A stretch of 64,000 bases of DNA, from contig NC_050100.1 in the NCBI RefSeq assembly GCF_902167145.1, positions 189,155,439-189,219,438 on the forward strand, read 5' to 3'. Origin of the DNA: Zea mays (taxonomy: Eukaryota; Streptophyta; Magnoliopsida; Poales; Poaceae). Position 1 is the stretch's first letter; each line of letters starts with the position of its first letter. Positions 54,719 to 64,000 of the stretch are shown in pieces. The notes beneath the pieces were generated by a model, which did no database searches, was not told the DNA's origin, and saw only the letters and a list, made by a program, of their open reading frames with translations. The position numbers and the translations under genes were made by a program.

Positions 54719-55730
54719 AGTTGTGCGCCAGCCTTGCCAGAAGAGAAGCAGCCAGGTCTAAGTTAGTTTGCCCAGTCCTCTGCATGCATTGGGTAGTGAA
54801 GTTTTTATTCACTTTGGCTAGAGCCCTGCATGTATGAGAGGTAATCGTGTAGACTCGTGTTTTGCAAAACTCTAATTGTGTGGCCCCCTAGGGCATTTCA
54901 AAATGAATTTTGCTTGATGTTTTCTCCACTTTTGAGTGCATATGTGATGCTTTAACGTTAGTGCTCATAAGTCGCGTTTAGCATAGTTCTCAATTCAGGA
55001 GGTGAGCAATAGTAGTTATGCTTAGCCCCCGAATCCAAGTAGTTCGTGATTTGGAAAACTCTATTCTTCCCTTATTCAAAACATTTGATTTGTTTGTGCT
55101 TATCATTGCAGAGCTTGTGTGTTTTCTTTCTTTTTAAGAAAGGTTTTCTCTAAAAACATAGATCACAAATTAGAGCTAATCCTCATCTTATGCTTCCATT
55201 CTCCCCTTAACCCATCTCAAGAGAAAAGCACCTTACCCAAGAAGATACCGGGAAGCTTACCCTTGAAGCCTGGAATAAGCTACGGAAGAAACCAGTCTAG
55301 CCGCTTAGTCAAAAGGACCGACCGTGAGAATCAAAGCACTGCCCCTGAGTCAAAGTAAACAGAAAAAGAGGACAAAAGGAGTTATTACCATACAGAGAGG
55401 CAAGGATTCTTGGAACCAGAGACAACAAACATCAGGGTCATTGACCCCACCACTCACCTGTGCTCCTCGCACGCGTGCCCGCCTCCATGCGCACTACCAT
55501 CGCTCCATGCCCCCTTTGCAGCGCACCACCGCTCCACGCCCCCTTTACAGCGCACTACCGCCACCCACGCCCCCTTTGCAGCGCACTACCGCCACCCATG
55601 CCCCCTTTTGCAGCGCACCCACCGCCATCGTCGCCGGCAACAGGCCCCCCTTCCCCTTGTCGCACCTGCTGCCTCGTGTCACCTGCTCCATCACTACCAC
55701 TCCACACCCCCTCGAGCACCCCCGCTCGCC
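54719..55730 (+). other. Interior spacer of the large non-autonomous element
   Basis: Mostly non-coding. It includes a C-rich tandem block (about 55495-55625) with units like 'cgcactaccgccacccacgc' followed by 'cccctttgcag', four copies. Open frames there are composition-driven. Confidence 0.6.
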
Positions 55731-55737
55731 TATAAAA
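55731..55737 (+). promoter_or_regulatory. Internal TATA box candidate
   Basis: TATAAAA preceded by GC-rich sequence (cgctcgcc) and followed by a C-rich stretch, about 120 bp before the small ORF at 55854. It lies outside both LTRs, so it would be a separate promoter. Confidence 0.5.
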
Positions 55738-55853
55738 CCCCCCCACCAGCTCCCTCAACTCCCATCTCGCTCAAAGCAAAGCACACTCCAGATAAATCCC
55801 CTCTGCCAAATCGCAAGCAACTCCATTTTCCACTCCCTCGCCCTAAGATCACA

Positions 55854-55985
55854 ATGCTTGGTGATTCTTGGGTTGAAGACTGTTGTACATGGTTTATAGT
55901 CTTCGGTTTCCTCCTCTGTATGATGATAATACTCTTTGATAGAATCCTCCAGTGGGAAGAGCAAAGAGAAAGAAAGGGACAATGA
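55854..55985 (+). CDS. Putative 43-aa single-pass membrane peptide
   Basis: The ATG follows about 90 nt after the start site predicted from the TATA box at 55731. The peptide begins MLGDSWVEDCCTW, runs through a hydrophobic segment of about 17 residues (about 12-29: TWFIVFGFLLCMMIILF) and ends in a charged tail (EEQRERKGQ). That layout fits a small membrane protein with a polar C-terminus. I do not recognise the family. It is embedded in a longer open frame from 55410, but only this part looks protein-like. It could be a captured host gene or a chance ORF. Confidence 0.4.
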   Translation: MLGDSWVEDCCTWFIVFGFLLCMMIILFDRILQWEEQRERKGQ

Positions 55986-56614
55986 AAAGTGAAAAGTGAG
56001 AAGAGAAAATAAGACAGTGAAGAGAAGATAAGAAGAAGGTTCTCCCAAGATTCAACCCTGTGTCAGTCATCTCTCTGCAGCCTGTTCAAGCAGCAACAAC
56101 AGAAGAAGGCCTTGTAACACCCTTGTTATGAGGTACTTCAAGGAGTTCAAATCCCCAAGATTCAAGAGTTCTACCCTCATTCTTTTTAAGTGGGGTAGTG
56201 TTCCAGTAAGGTTCCTGCTGTGGAGAAAAAGAAGAAGGAATGTAGCAAGCTTGTGGAGGACCAGATCATCAAAGAATATAAGTTTCTGGATGAGAAGTGG
56301 TCACCCAAGTTTTCTTGATGAAGCACCAGGAGACCAATCAAGGAAGTAATCCATGTGGGAGTTCGCAAGAGAAATGTTTGTGTGTTGGCATCAATGCTTC
56401 TTCAATAAGCTAGCTGCCAAGCGAAAGCTGAAGCCTGAAGATGATCTTTGAGTACCCAGAATCAGCGTTTGCAATCGGCAACTGGATGCTCCTCAAGGCC
56501 AGATTTTGTTGAAGTTCCATCTCCTCGAAGAGTCTACAAAGTGAAGATATGTAGCTGAAGTAAAGCTATACCCATAACCCTTCTAAGCCGAATCTCAAGG
56601 ACGAGATTCCTTTT

Positions 56615-56626
56615 AAGTGGGGTAGA
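56615..56626 (+). promoter_or_regulatory. Polypurine tract of the large non-autonomous element
   Basis: AAGTGGGGTAGA lies two bases before the 3' LTR. A longer version of the phrase (tttttaagtggggtag) also occurs at about 56183-56198, so the tract is duplicated. Confidence 0.75.
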
Positions 56627-56628
56627 TT

Positions 56629-59600
56629 TGTAGCATCCCAAAAATTCAAATCTTGGAATTTTCTCAAACTCGCTCTAAATTCAAAATGAATTTCAAATTT
56701 CGTTTCAAAATGTTTGTTTGCAAGTTGATATCAACAAATAAAATATAGTGGTCTATATTCTCTCCAAAATCCTCCTCAAATATCCAACAAATGTTTCTCC
56801 AGTGATCCCCCTCAAATTGTTTCCAGAAATACTGCCCAGATATTTCCCGAGTAATCCCCTTCAAGTTCTTTCCAGAAATATTGCCCAAATATTCCACCAA
56901 TATATCTCCAAGTATTTTCCTCTTGAGAAATACCTTCAGAATCATTTTTCAAGTCCTTATAAATATTTTCTTCATAACGTTCCTCATGCAAATACGTATA
57001 CGTATGCCTCTAGTGTTATACGATGAGCTCTACAAGCTAATCTCACTCATATAAGACAAATCCATGCTAATCTCCCACTAATCCTCTCATCCTACCACTA
57101 ATCCTCTCATCCCTCCCCCTAATTCCCCCACCATGGCTATAAATAGAGGGGCAAGGGCCTCCTCTCATCCCACCTCAAGCCATTTCATGGCAACTCTCTC
57201 CCCCGCACACACACACCCACTCCATGTTTCACACAAGCACACACTAGCACAAGGATCGTTCAGTAGTTCTTCGATCGTTCGTCCGTTCGTCCGATCGTTC
57301 GATCGTTCGTCCGTTCGTTCGTCCAAATAATCTTTTTCCTGCCATTATGCTGCCGAAATTCCGATCGTTCGTTCGTTCGATCATTCGATCGTTCATCGTT
57401 CGTTCATAGTTCCTATTCATCGTTCATCGTTCGTTCATAGTCTCTATTCATTGTTCATCTAGATAATCTTTGTTCTGCCGTTATGCTGCCGAAATTCTGA
57501 TCGTTCGTTCGTCCGATCATTCGATCGTTCGTCCGTTCGTTCATAGTTCCTATTCATCGTTCGTTATTCATCGTTCATCGTTCGTTCATATGAACTATTC
57601 ACATCACTATTTACCATTACTATTCACCATCACTATTCACCGTACTATTCATCATCGTTACTATTTATCTTTATTATTCATCGTTCATCCGATCACCCCC
57701 AAATTTCAACTACTCATCCATCATGCTGTCCAGTCCACCTAAGACCTGCCAGATCCATATTCCAGTCATACGAACTTCGGTGACTGTAATTTTCCTTCCA
57801 GTAGGGAACTTCCCATTTGGTCACCTATCCCAGGTTTCTCCAAGTTGAGCACACTTAACTTTGAGATTCCTTTGAACGAGGCTTCTAAACTCAGATTCCA
57901 ATAATTCTCGTTTCTAAATTCTTATCAAACTATTCCCTATCCAACCATGTCATCCTTAAGCATGGTCCATATTCCAGAAAACTCCCAAAATACTCTTGTC
58001 CCATATTCTGCCTATAACTCTCATGTTCATACTAAGTCAGACGATTCATTCGTCACTATTCTCACCAACAGTGAACTTCTCTGTGCTACACCACATACAC
58101 CCAGCTATAAATACACCCAGCTACCCTCTCCCTCTCCACACACACTCAACATCCTCAGCCAAGGCAAACACCCCACCCACTCAGTTACTCCGCTCTGCCA
58201 GCTATACACATAGTGTCGCTTCGCCTCCAGTTCACCCTCCTGGTAAGCACCTCCGCTCCACCACCAGTAATATCACAACACCACATGACACAGATTCTAC
58301 ACAAGACTCTACCCATCCATATATCGCTATTCTGACCACTATACTAAATATTTGTTGGTATACTTGCTGGTTTGTATGTTTGCTTGTTCATATTGCATAG
58401 TTATCGGAGCGTTCGTGCCATCTCGTGGAGGCCAGATCTGCAAGTCTACGCCAGGCAGTGGAGCTAGAAGCCAGTTCCGCGAGCTCCCCTTCCCCATTCG
58501 CCGGATAAGCACGACAAGCTCACTGGATCCCTTTGATGCATAAATTACCTATGATTTTTCAACCACAACCCTCAGCCTGTTATTTTATGCATGATATGAT
58601 TTTGAGACAAGTTATTATGGCCACCCAAGCCGCTTGCCGCAATCAATCCTAATATATTTGTTACAAATGATTTGAGAAAAGGTGTGAGTTTTTCAAAAGA
58701 AAATGCTTTTCAAAATGTGTATGATGAAGGGTTTTCACCCTTATCACTTTGAGTAGGGATGATCAGGGACTCCCTGGTTTAGGGGAGGGCCTAAGGTGAA
58801 GGCTCAGCTGGTTTAGGCGTGAGCAGAAGGATTGTCCCCTCATATAAGGACCGGTTTGTCATCTTTCACTACCTGTACTCATAATAAGTACAACCACTCG
58901 AGACTATGTGGGCAGTCACTCAATCTGAACTCGTACGGTCCAACCCTAGGGTTATGAAGGCTGGGGAGCACCGGGAGGATAAGGAGTGGGAATGTTTTGT
59001 CCGGTTTGGACATGGTGGTGGCCTGACTCCTTCCGGTATAACCGTTAAGGTTAGGACGTGCGGGGAAAGAAAGAGATTCGTATTCGGATCTCATTGATCA
59101 TGAGATCGCAGAGCCGGACTAGTGGGTAAAGTGTACCCCTCTACGTAGAGTTCAAACCTATTCGAATAGTCTGTGTCCACAGGAATGGACGAGTCTGGTG
59201 TGGTATGGCAATTAGTGTTTTGTTTTCAAAAAAAAGAGGTGCGTTTGAGAAAAGTGGTTTTTAAAAGGTCCGGCGGTTGAGTCGTGAGCTATAGTGGACG
59301 GGAAGTCCAGTAGTTGTTTTTGAAAAGGAAAACCAGTGGGAAACTGCTGAGATACCTGGATGGTTTAGTCCAGGGGATTTTGTTCTAATATTGAAAAACT
59401 TCCTGCTCCTTTTGGAGAGGATGCGCTTTGCAAAAATACAAAATGTTTTCCAAAACAACCCTGCATAAAATATTGCTGTTTCTGCAAAATATCCTGAGCT
59501 CCACATATTCCATGCATTATATATGATTTCCCCATTCCGCGGGTGAAGGTGGGCTGCTGAGTACGTTTGTACTCACCCTTGCTTATTTGTTGTTTTTCAG

Positions 59601-59871
59601 AAAAAGGAGATCGGGTAAGAGTTACGACTGTTCCCAACCTTGCCTGTGGCTGTTAGACCGCTGATTTGCTTCGCTGCGTATATTGGGCTGCTTCAGCCCC
59701 ACTCTGATGATATGTCCCGAGTTGTGGACCAACTCTTAAAGTTGATCGCCACCTTTATAGGTTTGTCTCGTTTAAACAGATCTGTAATCATCTGATGTAT
59801 AAATGTGTTTACTAGCCTCCTGGGACTAGTAATTGTATCACATTTGAGTCCCAGAGGACCGGGACGCTTCA
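56629..59871 (+). repeat. 3' LTR of the large non-autonomous element (3243 bp)
   Basis: Uninterrupted copy of the split 5' LTR, from TGTAGCATCCC to GGACGCTTCA. It contains TATA boxes at 57138-57146 and near 58106, the simple-repeat block and the 5S-like segment at 57803-57870, where box C is changed to GGATAGGTGACC. Confidence 0.92.
57803..57870 (-). other. 5S-rRNA-like segment in the giant 3' LTR
   Basis: The minus strand reads AAAGTTAAGTGTGCTCAAC, CTTGGAGAAACCT, then GGGATAGGTGACC. It is the same segment as at 41886 with one change in each box, both C-to-T or G-to-A. Confidence 0.65.
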
Positions 59872-59876
59872 ACTAT

Positions 59877-60314
59877 TCACAGCTCCAGTAGACTCCAATA
59901 CCTCTCCCCATAATGCATGTCGGTCATCTCCACTCCCCTTCCCCACTTCTCTCTCCTCTCCGCACAAGTCCGAGAAATGGTGCAATTAAAAGCATGTGCT
60001 CACGGGACCCAGCTGTCAGTCTAATACATGCATGCGAATAGGGAGTGTAAATACGGAGTCTGTTGGAACGCACTGTGTAAAAGAACCACCCATCTATGAT
60101 CAAGCCTACGTAAAATACGGATGCATAGTGTGTATTTGTTGGAGTTTGTCTAATAGGCTTGGAGGTGACCAATCATATATGGGACACATTTGCATATTTC
60201 CCGTGAAGGGGCTGATAAGGTGAGACAATCAAAAACATGATTTGTTGATGTCAAACTAAACATGCTCGTAGTCATGGATAATGAGGGGCCACAATAAACT
60301 AAACATGTTTGTCG
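59877..60314. other. Intergenic stretch
   Basis: Continues the sequence that stood left of 40622 before the large element inserted. No gene, terminal repeat or recognisable relic is visible. Confidence 0.4.
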
Positions 60315-60584
60315 ATGCATTCATTGTATAAAGCACCGGTTATGGACAGTGTTGAACTGAAGAAAACGGTGGATTTCAGAGTACACTATACATGGAAGTG
60401 TGCACCAGACGTCACACCGGGTATGTCACCCAGAGAGGTCTACAACATGTACGTGGAATATTACAGCACATCGAATATGTCTGGTGATATACCGGATTCT
60501 ATATTGGATAGGGTACTTAGCGAGGTTGCAAATGCAACCGAGACATGTTACATAAATGCAATCGAGATAGGCTACATGCATTAG
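60315..60584 (+). CDS. Unidentified 89-codon ORF
   Basis: The ATG at 60315 gives MHSLYKAPVMDSVELKKTVD and the frame ends MH-TAG at 60584. Composition is balanced (WKCAPDVTPGMSPREVYNMY, IPDSILDRVLSEVANATET), unlike the chance frames elsewhere here. It lies just before a CACTA end, so it may be a host gene piece carried by that transposon. No family recognised; no intron signal judged. Confidence 0.3.
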   Translation: MHSLYKAPVMDSVELKKTVDFRVHYTWKCAPDVTPGMSPREVYNMYVEYYSTSNMSGDIPDSILDRVLSEVANATETCYINAIEIGYMH

Positions 60585-60599
60585 ATATATGTGTTGTAG

Positions 60600-60864
60600 T
60601 ACTGATGTTCACACCAGATGCCCTGAGCTCAACGGTCGGGAACGTCTATAGAGGAGGCCGTAGAAAATTAGCGGGTCTTTGACCACGTCCAGTGGTCAAC
60701 AATTGAAAGCTAACTTTCTACAACTTTTATAACAAACCATAGAAAGTTATGGTTATTTTCTAGAGCTACCAGTAATCTTTCTAAAGTTGGTAATTTCTTA
60801 CGGTTTGTTATAAAAGCTGTAGAAAGTTAAGAAATCATAGGAAGTTTATATTTTTGGTGTAGTG
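60600..60864. mobile_element. CACTA terminus with a long hairpin
   Basis: The right end, read inward, is CACTACACCAAAAA at 60864. Inside lie inverted arms AACTTTCTACAACTTTTATA (60713 on) and, from 60829 back, the matching AACTTTCTACAGCTTTTATA, both continuing through the complement of GGTTTGTTA. These resemble subterminal inverted repeats. The opposite end of the element was not found; the left limit is arbitrary. Confidence 0.6.
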
Positions 60865-61670
60865 CTAGTCCAATGACTAATACACACGCACTAGACGTGT
60901 CAGATGACAACACTAGAGTATCCGATCAGTACATAGAATTTCTGTGATGTTTATAGGTCTGTCATACACTCATACTACTAGTTGAAGTAGGAGTCCTTCT
61001 GATTTTAACTTTTGTTTTTTTTAAAAAAAAAGTAAAAGCAAGCCCAACCAAAGAGGACCTTAATCGTGAACTTACTGAAGTACGAGTACGACAGACGGAT
61101 AACTAAAAAGTCGTTTTCGACGCGAATGAGACGCCCCCAAAGAGCCTATCACTTCGAAACGTGCCAACTAAAACTATGGGAACAAGGTAATCAAAGAAGC
61201 AAGTGGCCCACGTAAACCAAACTTTGATCGTGAACGTGCGTTACCTTTTTTTTTTTTGGCAATGACATGAAAAAGGGAAGGCAGTTTTTTTTTCTCGAGG
61301 AGGGATAGGAAGGAACGAACGCTGTGAGCGGTAATTAACTCGTGTGTTGTGTGAGTCAGTGAGTGATTGTGCCACACATGGTGAGTTGCGACACTGTTGT
61401 TTGAATAGCAAAAAAAGATCTTGCGGTAGACTCCGCACACCAGGAGTCACGCTCAGGCATTGCCTGTAGCCTACAGGTGCAAGCATGTTTCACAAAATGA
61501 AGCAGAGCGAAAAAGGGGGCGTGCACGCGAATATGCGATCCACCAGTTGACGTCTCACGACCGACGAGCAGACTTTCAGATCGTCGGAGAGTAAGAGTGA
61601 CCAATAAAATGAAAGGCGCATTAATATCTTCCATGGAACAACGGAAAGACAATGACTTTAGGAAAAAGTG
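60865..61670. other. Intergenic stretch
   Basis: Unassigned DNA with A and T homopolymer runs (about 61013-61031, 61245-61256, 61286-61294). No gene or terminal repeats recognised. Confidence 0.4.
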
Positions 61671-61679
61671 TAGAATCCG

Positions 61680-61860
61680 GTTGTGTTCGGCGCTTTATCG
61701 AGTGCATTATATCGGGTACTCGGGAAAACAGTCTTTGTCGAGTGCCGCACTCAGCGAAATAACACTCTCGGCAACGACAAAGTTTAACGAGCGTGAGACA
61801 CCCGTCATAGACAGACACTCGGCAAAACTGCCTTTATCAAATGTCACACGGTCAACGAAA
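61680..61860. mobile_element. Worn CACTA subterminal sequence
   Basis: Several mutated copies of the TTTGCCGAGTG / CACTCGGCAAA unit occur (for example 'gtctttgtcgagtgccgcac', 'gacactcggcaaaactgcc'), as in the complete CACTA element at 32190. No terminus survives. Confidence 0.55.
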
Positions 61861-61984
61861 CTCGATTCTAAGCATAGGCCCATCAGCGATCAATGCATGT
61901 ACATGTACTCCATCGCGCGGTTAAAGACGTGTTTGATGTTCTGGACCAACGTATTATACCACTATACAACCTACTAGCTTAAAT

Positions 61985-62310
61985 TTTGCAAATTTCACCC
62001 AAATCACCTTCATAAATTTTTTTACGGCTTAAACCGTCGGACATAGAGCCTAAATCGTCGAACATAGATAATTTTTCGACGACTCAAGCCTTAAGTCCGA
62101 CGGCAAGCGTTCGTCGGTTCTAAAAGGTCGGAAATCACTTTATCTCTGACAGCCCACAAACGTTGTCGACTGTATGTTCGGCTAATAGTCGTGACGACGT
62201 CATGTGGGCCCCACACTGATTATGTCTAAGGGTCTGCATGTAATCCGTCGGACATAACAATCTTATCCCCGACGACTCGCATATAGACCCTCGATATTAA
62301 TCACCGATCG
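61985..62310. mobile_element. Possible subterminal repeats of another transposon
   Basis: The words GTCGGACATA and GTCCGACG, with small changes, recur in both orientations at least eight times within 330 bp (for example 62034, 62056, 62096, 62247). This is the pattern of CACTA subterminal repeats of an unrelated family. No end motif was found. Confidence 0.4.
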
Positions 62311-62844
62311 TTATTATATAAATAAACTAACAAAACACTAAATAACATTGTTTCGAAGGAAAAATAATATTAAATGACCTTATTTTCAAGGGTTTCATAA
62401 ATACCCTCGGAAATTACATAATTAAGCTATTTAAGCACCCTAAATGAAATAAAACAATCTAAATAAAGTATATTTAACAATTATATTATACCTAAATAAG
62501 CTATTTAATCACCATCACAACTATCGGATATAAACAAACACATATCTAACGTTTTATAAACAAACTTAACTACAATAATCAACAAACACATATCTAGCAT
62601 ATATAAATAATCAACAGACACACGTATAAAAACACAATAACTAACAAACACATGAAATGAACGGAGCACGATAGCAACGATAGGGCGCGGGGCTGCTGGC
62701 GACGTCGATCATGGCGGCTGGCGGGTGCGGGCACGACGCACAACTCCAAGCTCGTGACGGGAGCGACGCGGACGTCAGCGTACGTGGAAGCCAAGGCGGG
62801 GACGGGGACAATAGCGTACGTGCGTGGAAGTCTAGAGTGCCACG
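62311..62844. other. AT-rich stretch followed by a GC-rich island
   Basis: 62311-62650 is very AT-rich and featureless. 62690-62830 is abruptly GC-rich with an open frame of 75 codons (62711-62938) whose product I do not recognise. Confidence 0.35.
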
Positions 62845-63002
62845 TGAGATGACAATAGACTCTAAATTTTACATTATAAGATTTACGGATCAGATCGGAT
62901 TAGGATCAAACCCTATTTTCTATTCATTTTTGAACTAAAATTTATTTATGGCTCTACCATGTTGTGAAAAGGTATTTAGATCACGATTCATTATCATCCC
63001 TA
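62845..63002. mobile_element. Small hAT-like MITE candidate
   Basis: The right end read inward is TAGGGATGATAATGAATC and the left end is TGAGATGACAATAGACTC, similar over the first 13 bases and like the hAT MITE ends at 28355. The flanks share 'acgtg' but no clean 8-bp duplication. Confidence 0.35.
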
Positions 63003-63569
63003 CGTGCACATCGATGGGGAGTAAGGAGAGAGAATGTAGAGAACGAAGAAAGGGAAGAAGGGAGCCGAGTGTTACCATAAAATATGTTATGTCCTACGAC
63101 CTGGCTATTGTTATATATGTCCGACGATCGACATTAGTACCATAAACTTACGTGGGCGGGAATCGTACGCGGTTATCGGCAACCGTCCTTTTATTTGTAG
63201 GCTGCCAAACCAAGTTAGGGTTGCCCTATACTATACTATTATATATATTTGATGCCTGGGTGCCGGAACGACACATGATCGCGAGTAGCAGTACGCCGTC
63301 GTACTCCACGGTCGATCACATATGTAGTCAACTGAAGTGATCTGATCTCCTCACACGGTTTAAGCAGTGACTTAGAGGGATCAGAGCATGCGTGATGTTT
63401 CGTTAATGGCCAACTCGCCGAGGGTACACATGGCTTTTGCGGAAACGGTACGTGTGGCAGCGAAGCTTTTTTGTTTAGACCGCCGCCGTCGACTTTGAGT
63501 GGGAGGACTTCCCACAATAGAAAGTGCTATTTTTTACTCCATGGGTTATTTTTTATTTGTCCCAATTTA
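63003..63569. other. Intergenic stretch
   Basis: No gene, RNA or repeat recognised. The open frames are short and without familiar motifs. Confidence 0.4.
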
Positions 63570-63743
63570 CGAGGTGTTTTGTTTGTAGAGACTAATTTTT
63601 AGTCTTTTTATTCTATTTTAGTTCCTATATTATGGAATACGGAAATTAAAATATAGTTTTAGTTTCTGTAGTTATCAATTTAGGGATTAAAATAGAATAA
63701 AATGGAGGACATAAAAATTAGACCCTACAAGCCAAACATCTCT
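63570..63743. mobile_element. Tourist-like MITE
   Basis: Flanked by TTA (63567-63569 and 63744-63746). The ends are inverted: CGAGGTGTTTTGTTTGTAGA on the left, AGAGATGTTTGGCTTGTAGG from the right. The AT-rich interior ('actaatttttag ... aaaaattag') is itself close to palindromic. 174 bp, non-coding. Confidence 0.6.
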
Positions 63744-64000
63744 TTAGTTTCAAAAATAAACTAGCGGGACATAAATATTCGAAAACGGATATAGTAGTTA
63801 TTAATAATAATATAACACTTGTGTAGTTGCGGGCGATAACTAATATACAAGTAGTAGGTACTAGGTACAAGCGTGCAATCAGATATTTTACTCCATTATA
63901 TCTAGATCTAAAGGTATGTTATATTTAGCACTTAAACTCTTCCACCACCATTTGTTCTATCTTTATAAACAAAACCCTAATAAACCACAATGTTATCTAC
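63744..64000. other. AT-rich intergenic end of the window
   Basis: No feature recognised up to the window edge. Confidence 0.4.

Larger units (their letters stand above)
40627..59871 (+). mobile_element. Large non-autonomous LTR retrotransposon with giant LTRs
   Basis: Bounded by TGTAGCATCCC at 40627 and GGACGCTTCA at 59871, with a perfect duplication actat (40622-40626, 59872-59876). Removing the nested Sirevirus (42024-51544) and its second TSD copy leaves LTRs of about 3.33 and 3.24 kb and an interior of only 3.15 kb. The primer-binding site (TGGTATCAGAGC, 53483) and polypurine tract (AAGTGGGGTAGA, 56615) are in place. No gag zinc knuckle, protease, reverse transcriptase or integrase is present. 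The interior instead holds an unclassified ORF and a small membrane-peptide ORF. LTR layout suggests the Gypsy side, but that is an inference. Confidence 0.9.

Overview
The window is plant nuclear DNA, almost certainly maize (Zea mays) or a close relative. The evidence is a Huck-type Gypsy element, an Opie/Ji-type Sirevirus, CACTA transposons with TTTGCCGAGTG subterminal repeats, a Cassandra TRIM, hAT and Tourist-like MITEs, and one intron-containing grass-type R2R3-MYB gene. Family names rest on remembered LTR and protein motifs; no database was searched. There is no bacterial, viral-genome, CRISPR or tRNA content.

Left block (1-25.8 kb): a decayed Gypsy-like LTR and AT-rich DNA with MITEs lead into an old Copia element. 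Its pol gene is cut into three pieces (about 3370-3553, 9015-9129, 23007-25810). The first break holds a minus-strand, gag-only Sirevirus derivative (3554-9014, TSD ccctg/ccatg), itself hit by another LTR fragment (about 3723-4373). The second break holds a complete 13.9-kb Huck-like Gypsy element (9130-23006, TSD cgttt/cattt). The Huck-like element has two 1673-bp LTRs that differ at about 34 sites by my eye count. It carries one gag-pro-RT-RNase H-INT reading frame broken by three TAG codons and one frameshift.

Middle block (25.8-31.4 kb): the only convincing host gene, an R2R3-MYB transcription factor on the minus strand (26787-28023, three exons, 281 aa). A 396-bp hAT MITE with a perfect 8-bp TSD lies about 330 bp upstream of its ATG. 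The next 2.7 kb has no recognisable gene.

Right block (31.4-60 kb): the start of one CACTA element, then a complete 6.6-kb CACTA element (32190-38792) with broken TNP2-like and TNPA-like genes. A solo LTR (38919-39537, TSD gatgg) and a complete Cassandra TRIM with 5S-rRNA-derived LTRs (39646-40452, TSD ttgat) follow. A non-autonomous LTR retrotransposon with LTRs over 3.2 kb (40627-59871, TSD actat) comes next. It has no reverse transcriptase, and instead carries an unclassified coiled-coil-like ORF and a small membrane-peptide ORF behind its own TATA box. Its 5' LTR is split by a very young Opie/Ji-type Sirevirus (42024-51544, TSD ctatc) whose two 1323-bp LTRs look identical.

The last 4 kb holds CACTA termini, MITE candidates and one unidentified 89-codon ORF.

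Two themes run through the window. Nearly all inferred nonsense mutations in the younger transposons look like CAG to TAG, as expected from deamination of methylated CHG sites. A 5S-rRNA-like segment with the same altered spacer occurs both in Cassandra and in the LTRs of the large non-autonomous element next to it.
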